The position numbers were made by a program, and so were the translations under genes. 64,000 bases of DNA from Pseudarthrobacter cellobiosi. GTDB taxonomy: Bacteria; Actinomycetota; Actinomycetes; Actinomycetales; Micrococcaceae. Positions 1 to 8,519 of this stretch are shown here, piece after piece. The stretch covers positions 62,001 to 126,000 of the forward strand of contig NZ_JAMXBJ010000042.1 in NCBI RefSeq assembly GCF_023913755.1, given 5' to 3'. The notes below the pieces were generated by a model. That model was not told the DNA's origin, ran no database searches, and saw only the letters and a list, made by a program, of their open reading frames with translations. How positions within the stretch are numbered: position 1 is the stretch's first letter; each line of letters begins with the position of its first letter.

Positions 1-35
1 CTGCTGCCCAGGTGGGAGATTCTGGATGGGGCGGC

Positions 36-542
36 TCATTTCCGTGCCTCCAAAGTGACGGGCAAACTGAACGTGGCGCCCTGGCATCCTGACAACGATG
101 CCGTGGACATGGCGGCGGCGCCCGGCAATGTGATCAGCACGGAAGAATTCGCCGGAATACTCACTGTGGGGGCCAGCGGAGCGGCAGGTTCAACGAAAGT
201 CACGCCCGTGGTGGTGCAGCCAGGGTGGTTGGCGTCCGCCGTCGCGGCCCCGTTGCCGCGGATGGCGTAGACCTGCACGGCGTGGCCGTTGGGGTTGTGC
301 GCCCGGACGGCAACATCGGCGGTGCCGCCCGGGACGAGGGTGTTCTGGGGGCCGTCGCCCACCACGAGGGCGTCTACGGTGACGGTTGCCATGGTGCCGC
401 TGGTTGCGGCGCCCGATCCGGCACCCACCGTGGCCCAGTACGCGTAGGCGCCGCCGACTCCAGTGGCCAGGCAGAGGGTGACGGTTGCTGCCGCAGTCTT
501 GGCAGCCAACCGTCGGGAAGCCTTCTTGTGCTTCGGTGTCAT
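36..542 (-). CDS. Secreted protein with SipW/TasA-type signal peptide
   Basis: 168-aa exported protein. The N-terminus is Lys/Arg-rich, followed by a hydrophobic segment (about residues 14-33) ending in AYAYWATVGAGSG, the tyrosine/tryptophan signature of SipW-dependent signal peptides seen in TasA/CalY-like proteins. The mature part is Ala/Gly/Thr/Val-rich and probably all-beta, with two lone cysteines (HPGC and SGCQGA) that recur at matching places in the two upstream neighbours. The ATG at 542 follows AGGGAAG at good spacing and lies 1 bp from the stop of the upstream gene, so the two are almost certainly co-transcribed. The role (matrix or fibre subunit) is inferred from the signal peptide only. 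No SipW peptidase gene is visible; it could lie beyond the left edge. Confidence 0.8.
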   Translation of the reverse strand: MTPKHKKASRRLAAKTAAATVTLCLATGVGGAYAYWATVGAGSGAATSGTMATVTVDALVVGDGPQNTLVPGGTADVAVRAHNPNGHAVQVYAIRGNGAATADANHPGCTTTGVTFVEPAAPLAPTVSIPANSSVLITLPGAAAMSTASLSGCQGATFSLPVTLEARK

Positions 543-543
543 G

Positions 544-1386
544 TCAGCTTCCCTGCCCTGAGCCGGAGTATGCGAACTGGAGCGTGGCGCCCTTGCAGCC
601 GTCCTGGTTCAGTGTGGTATCCAGCATGGAGATTCGAGGCCACGTCTGCCAATCAACGACGAGCAACTCAAGAGTCTGTGTTCCGGGCGGAACGCTGAGC
701 GGATACGGGCCCGAGTAGTTGGTTACCACGTAGTCCGCGGCCGTGCAGGGAAGCCCCGCAGCCACTGCAGCGGGCGTCCGGTTGATGGCTGTAATAGCGA
801 CCGAAAGACTGCTCAGGGACAGAGTCTTGTTGTTGGGATTGGAAATCGAAAGGTTCAGCGGAAGCGTTGATCCGGGCGTGAGCTGGGTGCCGAGATTCCC
901 CGAAATACTGAACGTCTTGTTGGATGACTGAACGTGGAGTTGGACCACAACGGCGGCGGCCTGGCTTGCGCCGGCGGCCGTGGCGATGGTCAGGTCCGCT
1001 TTGCCGTCCGGAGTGGTGGCCGACGTCGCCACCGTCAGTGTGACTGTGGCTGTCTTGCCCGACGCGAGAGTGACCGACGCCGACGCGAAGGCCGCCGTCG
1101 TACTGGCCGGCAGGCCCGAAACAGTGGGGGTGACGCTGCCGCTGAACCCGTTGGTGGAGGTCAGGGACACCGAATAGTTGACCGGGTCGCCCCGGTCAAC
1201 CGTCCGGCTGGAGGGATTCACCTGGATGGTGACGCCCTTTGATTTGTTGCCCTGGCTCCCGCCCTGGCTGGCCGCGAAGATGGTGCCCGCCGAAACGAGC
1301 ATCACCACAAGACCCACCAGCAGCACCTTCGCTACGGTGGTGGTTCTTCGCATGGCTGTGCGGAAGTACCCAGATTCGTTCTGCAC
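544..1386 (-). CDS. Membrane-anchored Ig-like surface protein of the TasA-like cassette
   Basis: 280 aa with the chosen GTG at 1386, which has AGAAGGG just upstream; an in-frame ATG at 1353 (MRRTTTVAK) is the alternative and gives 269 aa. One hydrophobic segment near the N-terminus (VLLVGLVVMLVSAG) acts as signal or anchor. The mature protein starts with a Ser/Thr-rich Ig-like domain (roughly residues 55-150, VNYSVSLTSTNGFSG), resembling the domains of bacterial surface and NPCBM-type proteins. The C-terminal domain carries NPNNK, then LPC, then DGCKGA, the same cysteine layout as both neighbours. It is the middle gene of three minus-strand genes. Function unknown; extracellular structural role inferred. 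Confidence 0.75.
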   Translation of the reverse strand: MQNESGYFRTAMRRTTTVAKVLLVGLVVMLVSAGTIFAASQGGSQGNKSKGVTIQVNPSSRTVDRGDPVNYSVSLTSTNGFSGSVTPTVSGLPASTTAAFASASVTLASGKTATVTLTVATSATTPDGKADLTIATAAGASQAAAVVVQLHVQSSNKTFSISGNLGTQLTPGSTLPLNLSISNPNNKTLSLSSLSVAITAINRTPAAVAAGLPCTAADYVVTNYSGPYPLSVPPGTQTLELLVVDWQTWPRISMLDTTLNQDGCKGATLQFAYSGSGQGS

Positions 1387-1430
1387 GTCTAGCCCTTCTG
1401 GCTGGTCTGACAGTAGCGGGAGATGTGGAA

Positions 1431-1469
1431 TTCGCCGGCAGGGAGGTTCTGCTCCTCCCCGCCGGCGAA
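1431..1469 (-). terminator. Stable intergenic hairpin inside the TasA-like cassette
   Basis: Arms TTCGCCGGC-A-GGGAGG and CCTCCC-C-GCCGGCGAA flank a 7-nt loop between the first and second genes of the cassette. There is no T-tract after it on the minus strand, so it may be an attenuator or mRNA-stability element setting different levels for the first gene and the two that follow. Confidence 0.4.
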
Positions 1470-1474
1470 GCTTG

Positions 1475-1933
1475 TTAGACGCTGCCCACGGTGATGGTGA
1501 CGATGGCACCCTTGCAAGCGCTCTGGTCCACCGTTGAGCTGTCATTGAACGTCAGGGTTCCGCTGCCCACAGTTGTCGCGGTCGAGTTCTTCGCGACCGT
1601 GGTGTTGCTGGTGTCCGCTGTGACATCGAACCAGGCTGAATCGCAGCCGGCTTTGTCGGTGCTCACACTGGCGGTCAGGACCCCCACCTGGGTGCTGGTG
1701 TTCGGGTCGGCATTGTCCGCCGTGTAGGTCACCGCACGGGAGTCTCCGGGCGTGAGTCCGCCGGTGAAGTTCGCGTGCAGGGCCACGGTGCCGCCACCTG
1801 CCGAGTTGGTCGCTTGGCCGGAACCGGCGCCTGTGGTGGTCCAGTAGGCGTAGGCAGCGCCGCCGCTGCCGGCTACCAGTGCCAGGGCACCGGCTGCTGC
1901 CAGGACTTTGTTCTTCTTGGTCATTTTGCGCAT
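1475..1933 (-). CDS. TasA/CalY-like secreted protein, SipW-type signal peptide
   Basis: 152-aa exported protein. The ATG at 1933 is preceded by AAAGGAG at ideal spacing, so longer in-frame starts were rejected. The N-terminus is MRKMTKKNK followed by a hydrophobic core and AYAYWTTTGAGSG, the SipW-dependent cleavage signature. The mature domain is Ser/Thr/Asn/Gly-rich and beta-like, with cysteines in KAGCDSAW and SACKGA. It is the first gene of a three-gene minus-strand cassette and is separated from the next by a strong hairpin. By family, such proteins form secreted matrix fibres in Bacillus; here that role is an inference. The export signal is clear, the fold assignment moderate. Confidence 0.8.
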   Translation of the reverse strand: MRKMTKKNKVLAAAGALALVAGSGGAAYAYWTTTGAGSGQATNSAGGGTVALHANFTGGLTPGDSRAVTYTADNADPNTSTQVGVLTASVSTDKAGCDSAWFDVTADTSNTTVAKNSTATTVGSGTLTFNDSSTVDQSACKGAIVTITVGSV

Positions 1934-2457
1934 GAGAGAGACTCCTTTGGGCTGGGGGTAAAGACAGATGCTGAGACGCACAGCCATCGGGAACCACTAA
2001 GGGACCTTGCTTCCGGCTGATCGATGACGCCCATACTTCCCGGCCATGGTGGTCCCAACAACGCGTAGCAGTACTGGACTTTTGTGGATCTCCCCGGCCG
2101 CGCCCTCTTGGATGAGGGGCAGGGTACTCAGTTTTCGTCGACGTGGCGTGAGGTGTCCGATGCGCAGGGACTCTACGTGCGGGCGCTCGGGAACCCGCCG
2201 CATTCCTTGTAGTTTCAAGCCCAGAGCCCCTGCCGGATCTTCGGGCGGTGCCACCCGCACGGTAAGCAGGTAGTACTTGAGTACTCCCCGGCGTGGCCGC
2301 CTTGTGGCGCTTCCCAAGGCTCTGGCCTGTATATAATTCTGGATATCGGTTTAGCAGCAGGCCGTTGGACAGTTCGTCGATCCAGCGACCGTCGCCACCC
2401 TTTTGCCACTACGGCGGGGTTGTGCGGGGGGGGTGCCGGTTCGTTTGACCTGAGCGA
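1934..2457. other. 524-bp divergent intergenic region
   Basis: This region separates the TasA-like cassette (minus) from the GAF-ANTAR gene (plus) and should hold both promoters. Two AGTACT hexamers lie 2 bp apart at 2272-2277 and 2280-2285. A run of eight G lies near 2426. I see no coding potential that beats background. Confidence 0.4.
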
Positions 2458-3216
2458 ATGGCACAAAGAACCGTGGCCAGCGAGTCAACAGCAAAAACAG
2501 CTACATCAATCGCCGAGCATCTGCACGAAGAACTCCTCAACAGCTCCGACGTAGAGGAGTTCCTGGATGAGCTTGCCCGGGTGTCGGCCCGTACCCTTTC
2601 CGAACCCGGTGACGAAGTGCTGTGCGGCATCACTCTCCTGCGTCAGCGCAAGGCGGCCACCATTGCCAGCAGCGGCGCCGCTGCCCGCGCTGTCAGCCAG
2701 ATTGAATACCAGTCCGAGCAAAGCCCGGGCATGGCTGCCTCGCTGGAGCAGGTGACGGTCCATGTTCCTGACGTGAAAGACGAAGCGCGCTGGCCCGAAT
2801 ACTCCGAAGCCGTCCTGGACCAAGGCATCCGGTCAGTCTTGGCCATCCCGTTCCGGCTGGAGGGGGAAACCAAAGCCACCCTGCTCCTCTACTCCCACCG
2901 GACCTACCGCTTCGAAGGCCGCATCCTGAAGGCTGCGGAGGATTTCGTCCGCCAGACCTCCCTGGCCCTGCGGCTTGCGGTGCGTTTCGCGCATTACAGC
3001 GAGACTGCGGCGCATCTGCGTGCCACCCTCGAATCACGCACGGTGATCGACATGGCGGTGGGCATCATCATGGCCCAGAACCGGTGCAGCCAGCAGGACG
3101 CGTTCGAGCTCCTCAAAGCGGCGTCCAGCACCCGTAATTCCAAGCTGCATATCGTCGCCGCGGCCGTGGTGAATGCGCTGGGCCAGGGGCCGGCCCAGAC
3201 GCACTACGACGGCTGA
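2458..3216 (+). CDS. GAF and ANTAR domain-containing antitermination regulator
   Basis: 252-aa cytoplasmic regulator. A GAF-type sensor domain occupies about residues 25-170, followed by a C-terminal ANTAR domain (about 188-245; VIDMAVGIIMAQN followed by AFELL and HIVAAAVVNAL). ANTAR domains bind paired RNA hairpins in leader transcripts and prevent termination. The sensor signal is unknown. The SD is weak, so the start is less certain than the product. A stand-alone receiver follows 133 bp downstream on the same strand and could feed the same pathway, but no histidine kinase is nearby. GAF-ANTAR proteins of this length are common in Micrococcaceae. Confidence 0.88.
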   Translation: MAQRTVASESTAKTATSIAEHLHEELLNSSDVEEFLDELARVSARTLSEPGDEVLCGITLLRQRKAATIASSGAAARAVSQIEYQSEQSPGMAASLEQVTVHVPDVKDEARWPEYSEAVLDQGIRSVLAIPFRLEGETKATLLLYSHRTYRFEGRILKAAEDFVRQTSLALRLAVRFAHYSETAAHLRATLESRTVIDMAVGIIMAQNRCSQQDAFELLKAASSTRNSKLHIVAAAVVNALGQGPAQTHYDG

Positions 3217-3349
3217 ACCTCGCCCCGGAGCCGGCGGCCAGCGACGTGACCGCTGAGACGACCGGAGGACGGTTGCGGAATACGTCACTTTGACGGTTTA
3301 CCACCCCACCAGCCCGTACACTGGTGGCAATGCTGGCTGAGGGGCTTTC

Positions 3350-3757
3350 ATGGAAACAAAACGCATCTGTCTTGTCATCGAGGACAACGATGACATCCGC
3401 GGTCTGATCACGGTGGTCCTGACCCGCGCAGGCTTTTCCGTACGTTCGGTCGCCAACGGCGCCGAAGGTATTGCTGCGGCCGCTGAACCATCGGTTGCGC
3501 TGATCACCCTTGACCTTGGCCTGCCGGACATGGACGGGCACGTCGTTGCCCGGGCAATCCGGGCCTTAAGTACCGCTCCCATGCTGTTCCTCACGGCCAG
3601 GTCCGAGGAGGACGACATCCTTGCCGGAATGGCCTCCGGCGCTGCTGCCTACCTGACCAAGCCGTTCCACCCCAAAGAACTGCAGGAGCTCGCGCTGCGG
3701 CTCTGCCCGGCGGACGCCCCCGCTCGCCCGAAGCCCACGCCGCAACGGCAGCTTTAA
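3350..3757 (+). CDS. Single-domain response regulator (receiver)
   Basis: 135 aa made almost entirely of one CheY-like receiver domain. The acidic pair is EDND near the N-terminus, the phospho-accepting Asp lies in TLDLGLPDMDG, the conserved Thr in LFLTARS and the Lys in YLTKPFHP. There is no output domain; the last about 20 residues are a Pro/Arg-rich tail. It follows the GAF-ANTAR regulator in the same direction. A partner kinase is not encoded in the window, so it is either phosphorylated in trans or acts in a phosphorelay. A GC-rich hairpin lies downstream. Confidence 0.9.
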   Translation: METKRICLVIEDNDDIRGLITVVLTRAGFSVRSVANGAEGIAAAAEPSVALITLDLGLPDMDGHVVARAIRALSTAPMLFLTARSEEDDILAGMASGAAAYLTKPFHPKELQELALRLCPADAPARPKPTPQRQL

Positions 3758-3823
3758 GCGGCACCTTCTCGCCTGACCAGCCGCCTGCCCACCCCGGCGC
3801 GAATTCGCTGGAGAGCTGCCCGT

Positions 3824-3862
3824 TCGCCGGAGCGTTCCGGCGTGCGGGACGCTCTCCGGCGA
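3824..3862 (+). terminator. GC-rich hairpin after receiver gene
   Basis: Imperfect stem between TCGCCGGAGCGTTCC and GGGACGCTCTCCGGCGA, 67 bp after the receiver stop codon. No clear T-tract, so intrinsic termination is only possible. Confidence 0.35.
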
Positions 3863-3974
3863 CTCCGCTGCCGGCCCAGGCGTCTGGCGGCACATGGCCG
3901 TAGAGAAGGTCCGTCCCTATTCACAGGCGCAGCACATCCTCGGCAAATCGAAGCGATAGCTTGGTTGCCTACAA

Positions 3975-5078
3975 ATGAGGCATGACTCCTCTCAAGAGCA
4001 AACCACGCAAGGGCAGCCGCGTCCGGCGCGCCGTCGTCGCCGGGGCTGTGGCCCGTGGGCCACCGTGGTGGTGGTTGACGACGGCAGCGGGCCTGACTAC
4101 AAGGACGTGTTCGACGGCGTCAAGGCACTCGGGTGCCACGTCATCGGGTATTCCCGCCACCGGGGAAAGGGCTTCGCGCTGAAGACCGGGTTCGGGTTCA
4201 TCGCTGACCACCTGCCGGACCGGAACGTGGTGTGTGCTGACAGCGACGGCCAGCACACCATCGTGGACATCCTCCGCGTGGCGGCAGCGGTGCAGCCCGG
4301 TTCGCCGGCCCTGGTGCTGGGCACCCGGAACTTCACCGGCAACGTCCCGGCCCGCAGCAAGTTCGGCAACAGCGCCACCCGGCGGTTGTTCGCGCTGGCC
4401 ACCGGCGAGCGCATTTCCGATACCCAGACAGGCCTCCGCGGCTATCCGGCTGCCATGCTCCCGTGGCTGCGGTCCGTCCGTGTCGAGCGCTACGAATACG
4501 AGCTGAACCTCCTGCTGGAAGCCAAGCAGGCCGGATTTGCGATCAACACCGTGGACATCGCCACGGTCTATCTCGACCACAATTCGGGGTCCCATTTCCG
4601 GCCAGTGGCGGACTCGGTCCGCATCTACGCGCCGCTCCTGAAGTTCCTGGTGTCCTCCTTCACGGCGTTCCTCGTGGATACCGTGGTGTTCCTCCTCCTG
4701 ACCCTGGTTACCGACTCTCTGCTGCTCGCCGTGGTGGGAGCCCGGGCCGTGAGCTCGGCGGTGAACTTCCTCGTCAACCGCGAGGTGGTGTTCCAGCACG
4801 GCCGGGACAGGCCCGCGGCGGCTGCCGGCCTGCGCTATTTCGGCCTGGTTCTTGTTCTCCTGGCCGCCAACTATGGCCTCATCTCGGCCCTGGATTCGCT
4901 CTCCGTGGCCGCTTTGCCGGCCAAGATCCTCGCTGAAATCGCGCTGCTGGCCGTCAGCTACGTGGTGCAGCAGCGGTTTCTCTTTTCCCGGCGCACGGCC
5001 AGGAGCGCCGCACGGGAGGATGAGAATCAGTCTCTGGACCTGAGCCGCGGCCACCACCCCGGGACGTTACGCCAGTAG
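3975..5078 (+). CDS. N-terminally truncated GT2 glycosyltransferase with GtrA domain
   Basis: From about residue 28 this is a family-2 glycosyltransferase: VVVVDDGSG (nucleotide binding), the acceptor-loop CADSDGQH, then a four-helix GtrA membrane domain from about residue 220. Such proteins transfer sugars to a polyprenyl carrier at the membrane. The first beta-strand and helix of the GT-A fold, about 30-40 residues before VVVVDDG, are missing. In their place the frame reads an Arg/Gln-rich stretch (QPRPARRRRRG) that does not look like protein. An ATG at 3982 in another frame begins MTPLKSKPRKGSRVRRAVV, a credible membrane-anchor start of an unrelated gene. The simplest reading is a deletion joining two genes near 4045. 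Enzyme activity is doubtful. Confidence 0.7.
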   Translation: MRHDSSQEQTTQGQPRPARRRRRGCGPWATVVVVDDGSGPDYKDVFDGVKALGCHVIGYSRHRGKGFALKTGFGFIADHLPDRNVVCADSDGQHTIVDILRVAAAVQPGSPALVLGTRNFTGNVPARSKFGNSATRRLFALATGERISDTQTGLRGYPAAMLPWLRSVRVERYEYELNLLLEAKQAGFAINTVDIATVYLDHNSGSHFRPVADSVRIYAPLLKFLVSSFTAFLVDTVVFLLLTLVTDSLLLAVVGARAVSSAVNFLVNREVVFQHGRDRPAAAAGLRYFGLVLVLLAANYGLISALDSLSVAALPAKILAEIALLAVSYVVQQRFLFSRRTARSAAREDENQSLDLSRGHHPGTLRQ

Positions 5079-5086
5079 TCGAGGTC

Positions 5087-5839
5087 TTATCCGGTGGCGC
5101 CCGTCTTCTCGGCGTAGGAGGTGGCTTGGTCGCGCACCTGGTCCACGTAGGAATCGGACTGGTTGTAGGAGTAGATGGCCTCCGTCCATCCGTTCGCGGC
5201 GGTCAGGTCGCGGCCATGGGCGCATAAGTAACCGGCCGCGCTGAGAGCGGCATCGTCGATGTTGAAGGGATCAGCTTCTCCGTCGCCGTTCCCGTCCCGT
5301 CCCGCAAGCTCCCAGGTGGAGGGAATGAACTGCATGGGTCCGACGGCGCGGTCCCAGCGAGCGTCGCCATCCAGGACGCCGGCGTCTGTATCAGCGATGG
5401 CGGCAAATCCGTTGCCGTCCAGGCTCGGACCGACAATTGGTCCGCTCGCCTGCCCTGCGGGGGTCAGGCTTCCGCCGCCGTAAGCTCCGTGGGCGGATTC
5501 GATGAAGCCGACTGCCGCCACCGTATTCCAGCCGATCCCACACGCCGGAGCGGAATGATTGGCCGCGCTGGCCGCACCCACGTAAGCCCGAAGCGCGCGG
5601 GCAGGTATGCCGGTTTGCGCGGCAGCCAGGATGAGCCACTCAGCGTCCGCGTTCCGGGTGACACTGACGGCAGTGGTAAGGCCTGTGGAGGGCGTTTCGA
5701 GTTTCGCCTCAGCCCGTGGCGGAGGAGGAAGAGCCCGGCGGGCGTCCGCATCGGACTGTCCGAGTGCCCAGAATGCCACCGCGGTGATGATGCAGATCGC
5801 GAACACGCAGAAAACCGCAAGGCGTTTAAGTCGGAGCAC
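5087..5839 (-). CDS. Lytic murein transglycosylase (SLT/MltB-like)
   Basis: 250 aa from a GTG at 5839, preceded by AGGA at 8 nt; the longer open frame upstream has Arg/Gly-rich non-protein composition. One N-terminal membrane or signal segment (LAVFCVFAICIITAVAFWALG) is followed by a lytic-transglycosylase domain with the catalytic-region sequence VGFIESAHG and the signature VGPMQFIPSTW, then the Asp-rich DGNGDGEADPFNIDDA typical of the MltB/SLT_2 branch. It cleaves peptidoglycan glycan strands to anhydro-muropeptides on the outer face of the membrane. It is convergent with the GtrA gene, with an 8-bp gap. Confidence 0.88.
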   Translation of the reverse strand: MLRLKRLAVFCVFAICIITAVAFWALGQSDADARRALPPPPRAEAKLETPSTGLTTAVSVTRNADAEWLILAAAQTGIPARALRAYVGAASAANHSAPACGIGWNTVAAVGFIESAHGAYGGGSLTPAGQASGPIVGPSLDGNGFAAIADTDAGVLDGDARWDRAVGPMQFIPSTWELAGRDGNGDGEADPFNIDDAALSAAGYLCAHGRDLTAANGWTEAIYSYNQSDSYVDQVRDQATSYAEKTGATG

Positions 5840-5888
5840 GGGTTTGATCCTATCGATCGAAGTCCGCCAGGAGGAACGGCGGCTGCAT

Positions 5889-6031
5889 GACGCCCGGGAA
5901 ACAGCCACGAGATCCGGCCCTCCAGGATCTCCAAGTTCGCCACCGGCATGGCGGCGCTCTGCCCGGACCTGCCGGCCAACCGCTGGAACCGCACCCTCCG
6001 CCGCACCATGAACCTCCGCCCCGCCGCCTGA
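5889..6031 (+). pseudogene. C-terminal remnant of a VTC-type polyphosphate polymerase
   Basis: An open frame of about 46 codons with no start ends at TGA 6029-6031 and reads SHEIRPSRISKFATG followed by MAALCPDLPANRW. That is the expected tail of VTC-domain (polyphosphate polymerase-like) proteins. In Actinobacteria such genes commonly sit upstream of a carbohydrate-binding lipoprotein like the gene at 6066. The rest of the gene is gone, and the transglycosylase gene abuts instead. This is identification by recall of the family C-terminus, so moderate confidence. Confidence 0.5.
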
Positions 6032-6065
6032 CCCGCCTCCCCCACCAACTTCGAAGGAACAGACA

Positions 6066-7097
6066 ATGAACCGATTCCGCAGCGCCCTGTCCGTCACCGC
6101 CCTCGCCGTTGGGCTGGCCGGCTGCTCGGCCGCCGGCACCGCCACGGGGACGTCCATCGCCGGGACCACCTCCACCAGCAGCACGTCCAACTCGTCCACG
6201 ACGTCCGGCACGGCGCAGGCCGCGGTTTCCCTGGACGCCCTCGCCGCCGACACCCACTACGACGCCGACGACCTCACCTGGGATGCGGCCGCCGAAGTAG
6301 CCGTGACCCTGGCGGACGGCGCCAGCAGCGTGACATCAGCCGTGTCAGCCGCCGTAACGGTCGACGGCGACACCGTCACCCTCAGCGCCGCCGGCGTCAC
6401 CACCGTGGAAGAGTCGGAAGAAGGCTTGGAGGCCCAGCACATCGTGATGTCCGGCGGAACGGCCAACGTCACCGCGAACGACGACGGCGTGAACGCCTCC
6501 GGCGGGGCCTCCAGGTCCACTTCCGGTGGCGGGATGGGCGGCGGCGAGATGGCCGTGGGCGACTACAGCGTGGAAATCACCGGGGGCTCGCTGACCATCA
6601 ACGCGCAGGGCGACGGGCTGGACTCCAACGGCAACGCCAGCATCTCCGGCGGCACCGTGGTGGTCAACGGCCCCACGAACTCCGGCAACGGCGCCCTGGA
6701 CGTCAACGGCGAGCTGACCGTCACCGGCGGCACCGTGGCTGCGGCCGGAAGCGTGGGCATGGTGGTCACCCCGGGCACCTCCTCCTCGACGCAGTCCGGC
6801 GTGCAGGTCACGCTCGGCTCGGCCGTTCCGGCGGGCACGGTGGTGCAGATCGCCGATTCCGCGGGCAACGTGGTGAGTGCCTTCGTGACCACCAAGGCCA
6901 CGGCGTCCCTGGTGTTCTCCTCGTCCGCGATCACTGAAGGCGAGGAGTACACCGTCTACACCGGCGGCACGGCCACGGTCAGCGCCGGCGTAGGCGATGG
7001 TTCCCTGGACGGTGCCCGTCAGGTGGGCACCGTGACGGCCGGCGAGTACACCGCTGCACAGGGTCCGGGCGGCGGCGGCTTCGGCGCCCGCCCCTAA
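6066..7097 (+). CDS. Carbohydrate-binding domain lipoprotein (Cthe_2159-like)
   Basis: 343 aa with a lipoprotein signal peptide: MNRFR, a hydrophobic core, and lipobox LAGC (Cys about 20). A Thr/Ser-rich linker is followed by repeats of the type GGSLTINAQGDGLDSNG, GGTVVVNGPTNSGNGALD and GGTVAAAGS. These are the beta-helical, acidic, Gly-rich repeats of the Cthe_2159 family, which bind polygalacturonate-like carbohydrate and calcium. The C-terminal tail is Gly-rich. AAGGAAC precedes the ATG. It is expected to be anchored on the outer membrane face. Its usual upstream partner, a VTC polymerase, survives only as a stub. Confidence 0.85.
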   Translation: MNRFRSALSVTALAVGLAGCSAAGTATGTSIAGTTSTSSTSNSSTTSGTAQAAVSLDALAADTHYDADDLTWDAAAEVAVTLADGASSVTSAVSAAVTVDGDTVTLSAAGVTTVEESEEGLEAQHIVMSGGTANVTANDDGVNASGGASRSTSGGGMGGGEMAVGDYSVEITGGSLTINAQGDGLDSNGNASISGGTVVVNGPTNSGNGALDVNGELTVTGGTVAAAGSVGMVVTPGTSSSTQSGVQVTLGSAVPAGTVVQIADSAGNVVSAFVTTKATASLVFSSSAITEGEEYTVYTGGTATVSAGVGDGSLDGARQVGTVTAGEYTAAQGPGGGGFGARP

Positions 7098-7127
7098 TCC
7101 CACCCCCGAACCCCACCTCCCCTTCAG

Positions 7128-7228
7128 ACGATCTCTCACTTAACGGAGGTTTTTGACAAACGCTCTCTCACTTTTTTTAAGAAAGTGAGAGAGCGTTGCG
7201 AATTAAGTGGCATCAAGTGAGAGAGCGT
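7128..7228. repeat. Cluster of ACGCTCTCTCACTT repeats forming a perfect hairpin
   Basis: Perfect inverted repeat: ACGCTCTCTCACTTT at 7160-7174 and its complement at 7182-7196, loop 7 nt. Further copies of the core lie at about 7128-7141 (direct, ACGATCTCTCACTT) and 7215-7228 (inverted). The cluster lies between the lipoprotein gene and the small membrane-protein gene. The central T-rich hairpin could end the lipoprotein transcript, but four copies of one 14-mer in 100 bp suggest a repetitive element. Confidence 0.7.
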
Positions 7229-7307
7229 CCGGGGTGGGGAGGTGTCTGGAATCCGGTAATCGGCGCATACTTGAACGCACAGGCGGCTACGGCCATGGGA
7301 GGACACC

Positions 7308-7505
7308 ATGAAGTTTCTCGGAGCACTGATTGTCATCTGGCTGGTCATCGGAGGAATCGCCGCCTGGCAGCGCGGCTACTTCGGCGGAGCTCCCGGGTCC
7401 TGTGCCCAAGCTGGAACGGTGGCCGTGACCATCGTTGCCGGGCCCTTGAACTATCTGGGCGTCAACCCGCAGATCGCGTGTGAACTGCCCCAACCCTCCC
7501 AGTAG
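7308..7505 (+). CDS. Small single-span membrane protein, unknown function
   Basis: 65 aa. GGAGGACACC directly before the ATG is a strong ribosome site. One N-terminal transmembrane helix (FLGALIVIWLVIGGIAAW) is followed by a short extracytoplasmic tail with two cysteines (GSCAQ and IACEL) that could pair. I do not recognise a named family, although the composition and SD argue for a real gene. It lies alone between the repeat cluster and the hydrolase gene. Confidence 0.75.
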   Translation: MKFLGALIVIWLVIGGIAAWQRGYFGGAPGSCAQAGTVAVTIVAGPLNYLGVNPQIACELPQPSQ

Positions 7506-7584
7506 CCACATCCTTGGTGCCGCGGCGGGCGGTCCCTAGAGTAGGGAATGCCGGGCGCCGGCTTTTGCTTGCGCCCGAAACTGA

Positions 7585-8457
<873 letters not shown>

Positions 8458-8463
8458 CAAAAA

Positions 8464-8504
8464 AGAGTGGAAGGGCCAGGCATTTCGCCTGGCCCTTCCA
8501 CTCT
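8464..8504. terminator. Bidirectional intrinsic terminator between convergent genes
   Basis: Perfect 18-bp stem, AGAGTGGAAGGGCCAGGC pairing with its complement across a 5-nt loop. An A-run lies on the left side (a T-run on the minus strand). It sits between the hydrolase stop (8457) and the desaturase stop (8520). Confidence 0.85.
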
Positions 8505-8519
8505 TAAGGCTTAGTCAGC

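Noticed and set aside
1997..2317. 106-codon minus-strand frame in the divergent region
   Set aside because: Arg/Pro-rich, no SD, no recognisable motif; it falls in the expected promoter region.
5840..6253. N-terminal extension of the lytic transglycosylase to 6253
   Set aside because: Gly/Arg/Ser-rich sequence antisense to the lipoprotein gene and VTC remnant; the GTG at 5839 has its own SD just before the membrane segment.
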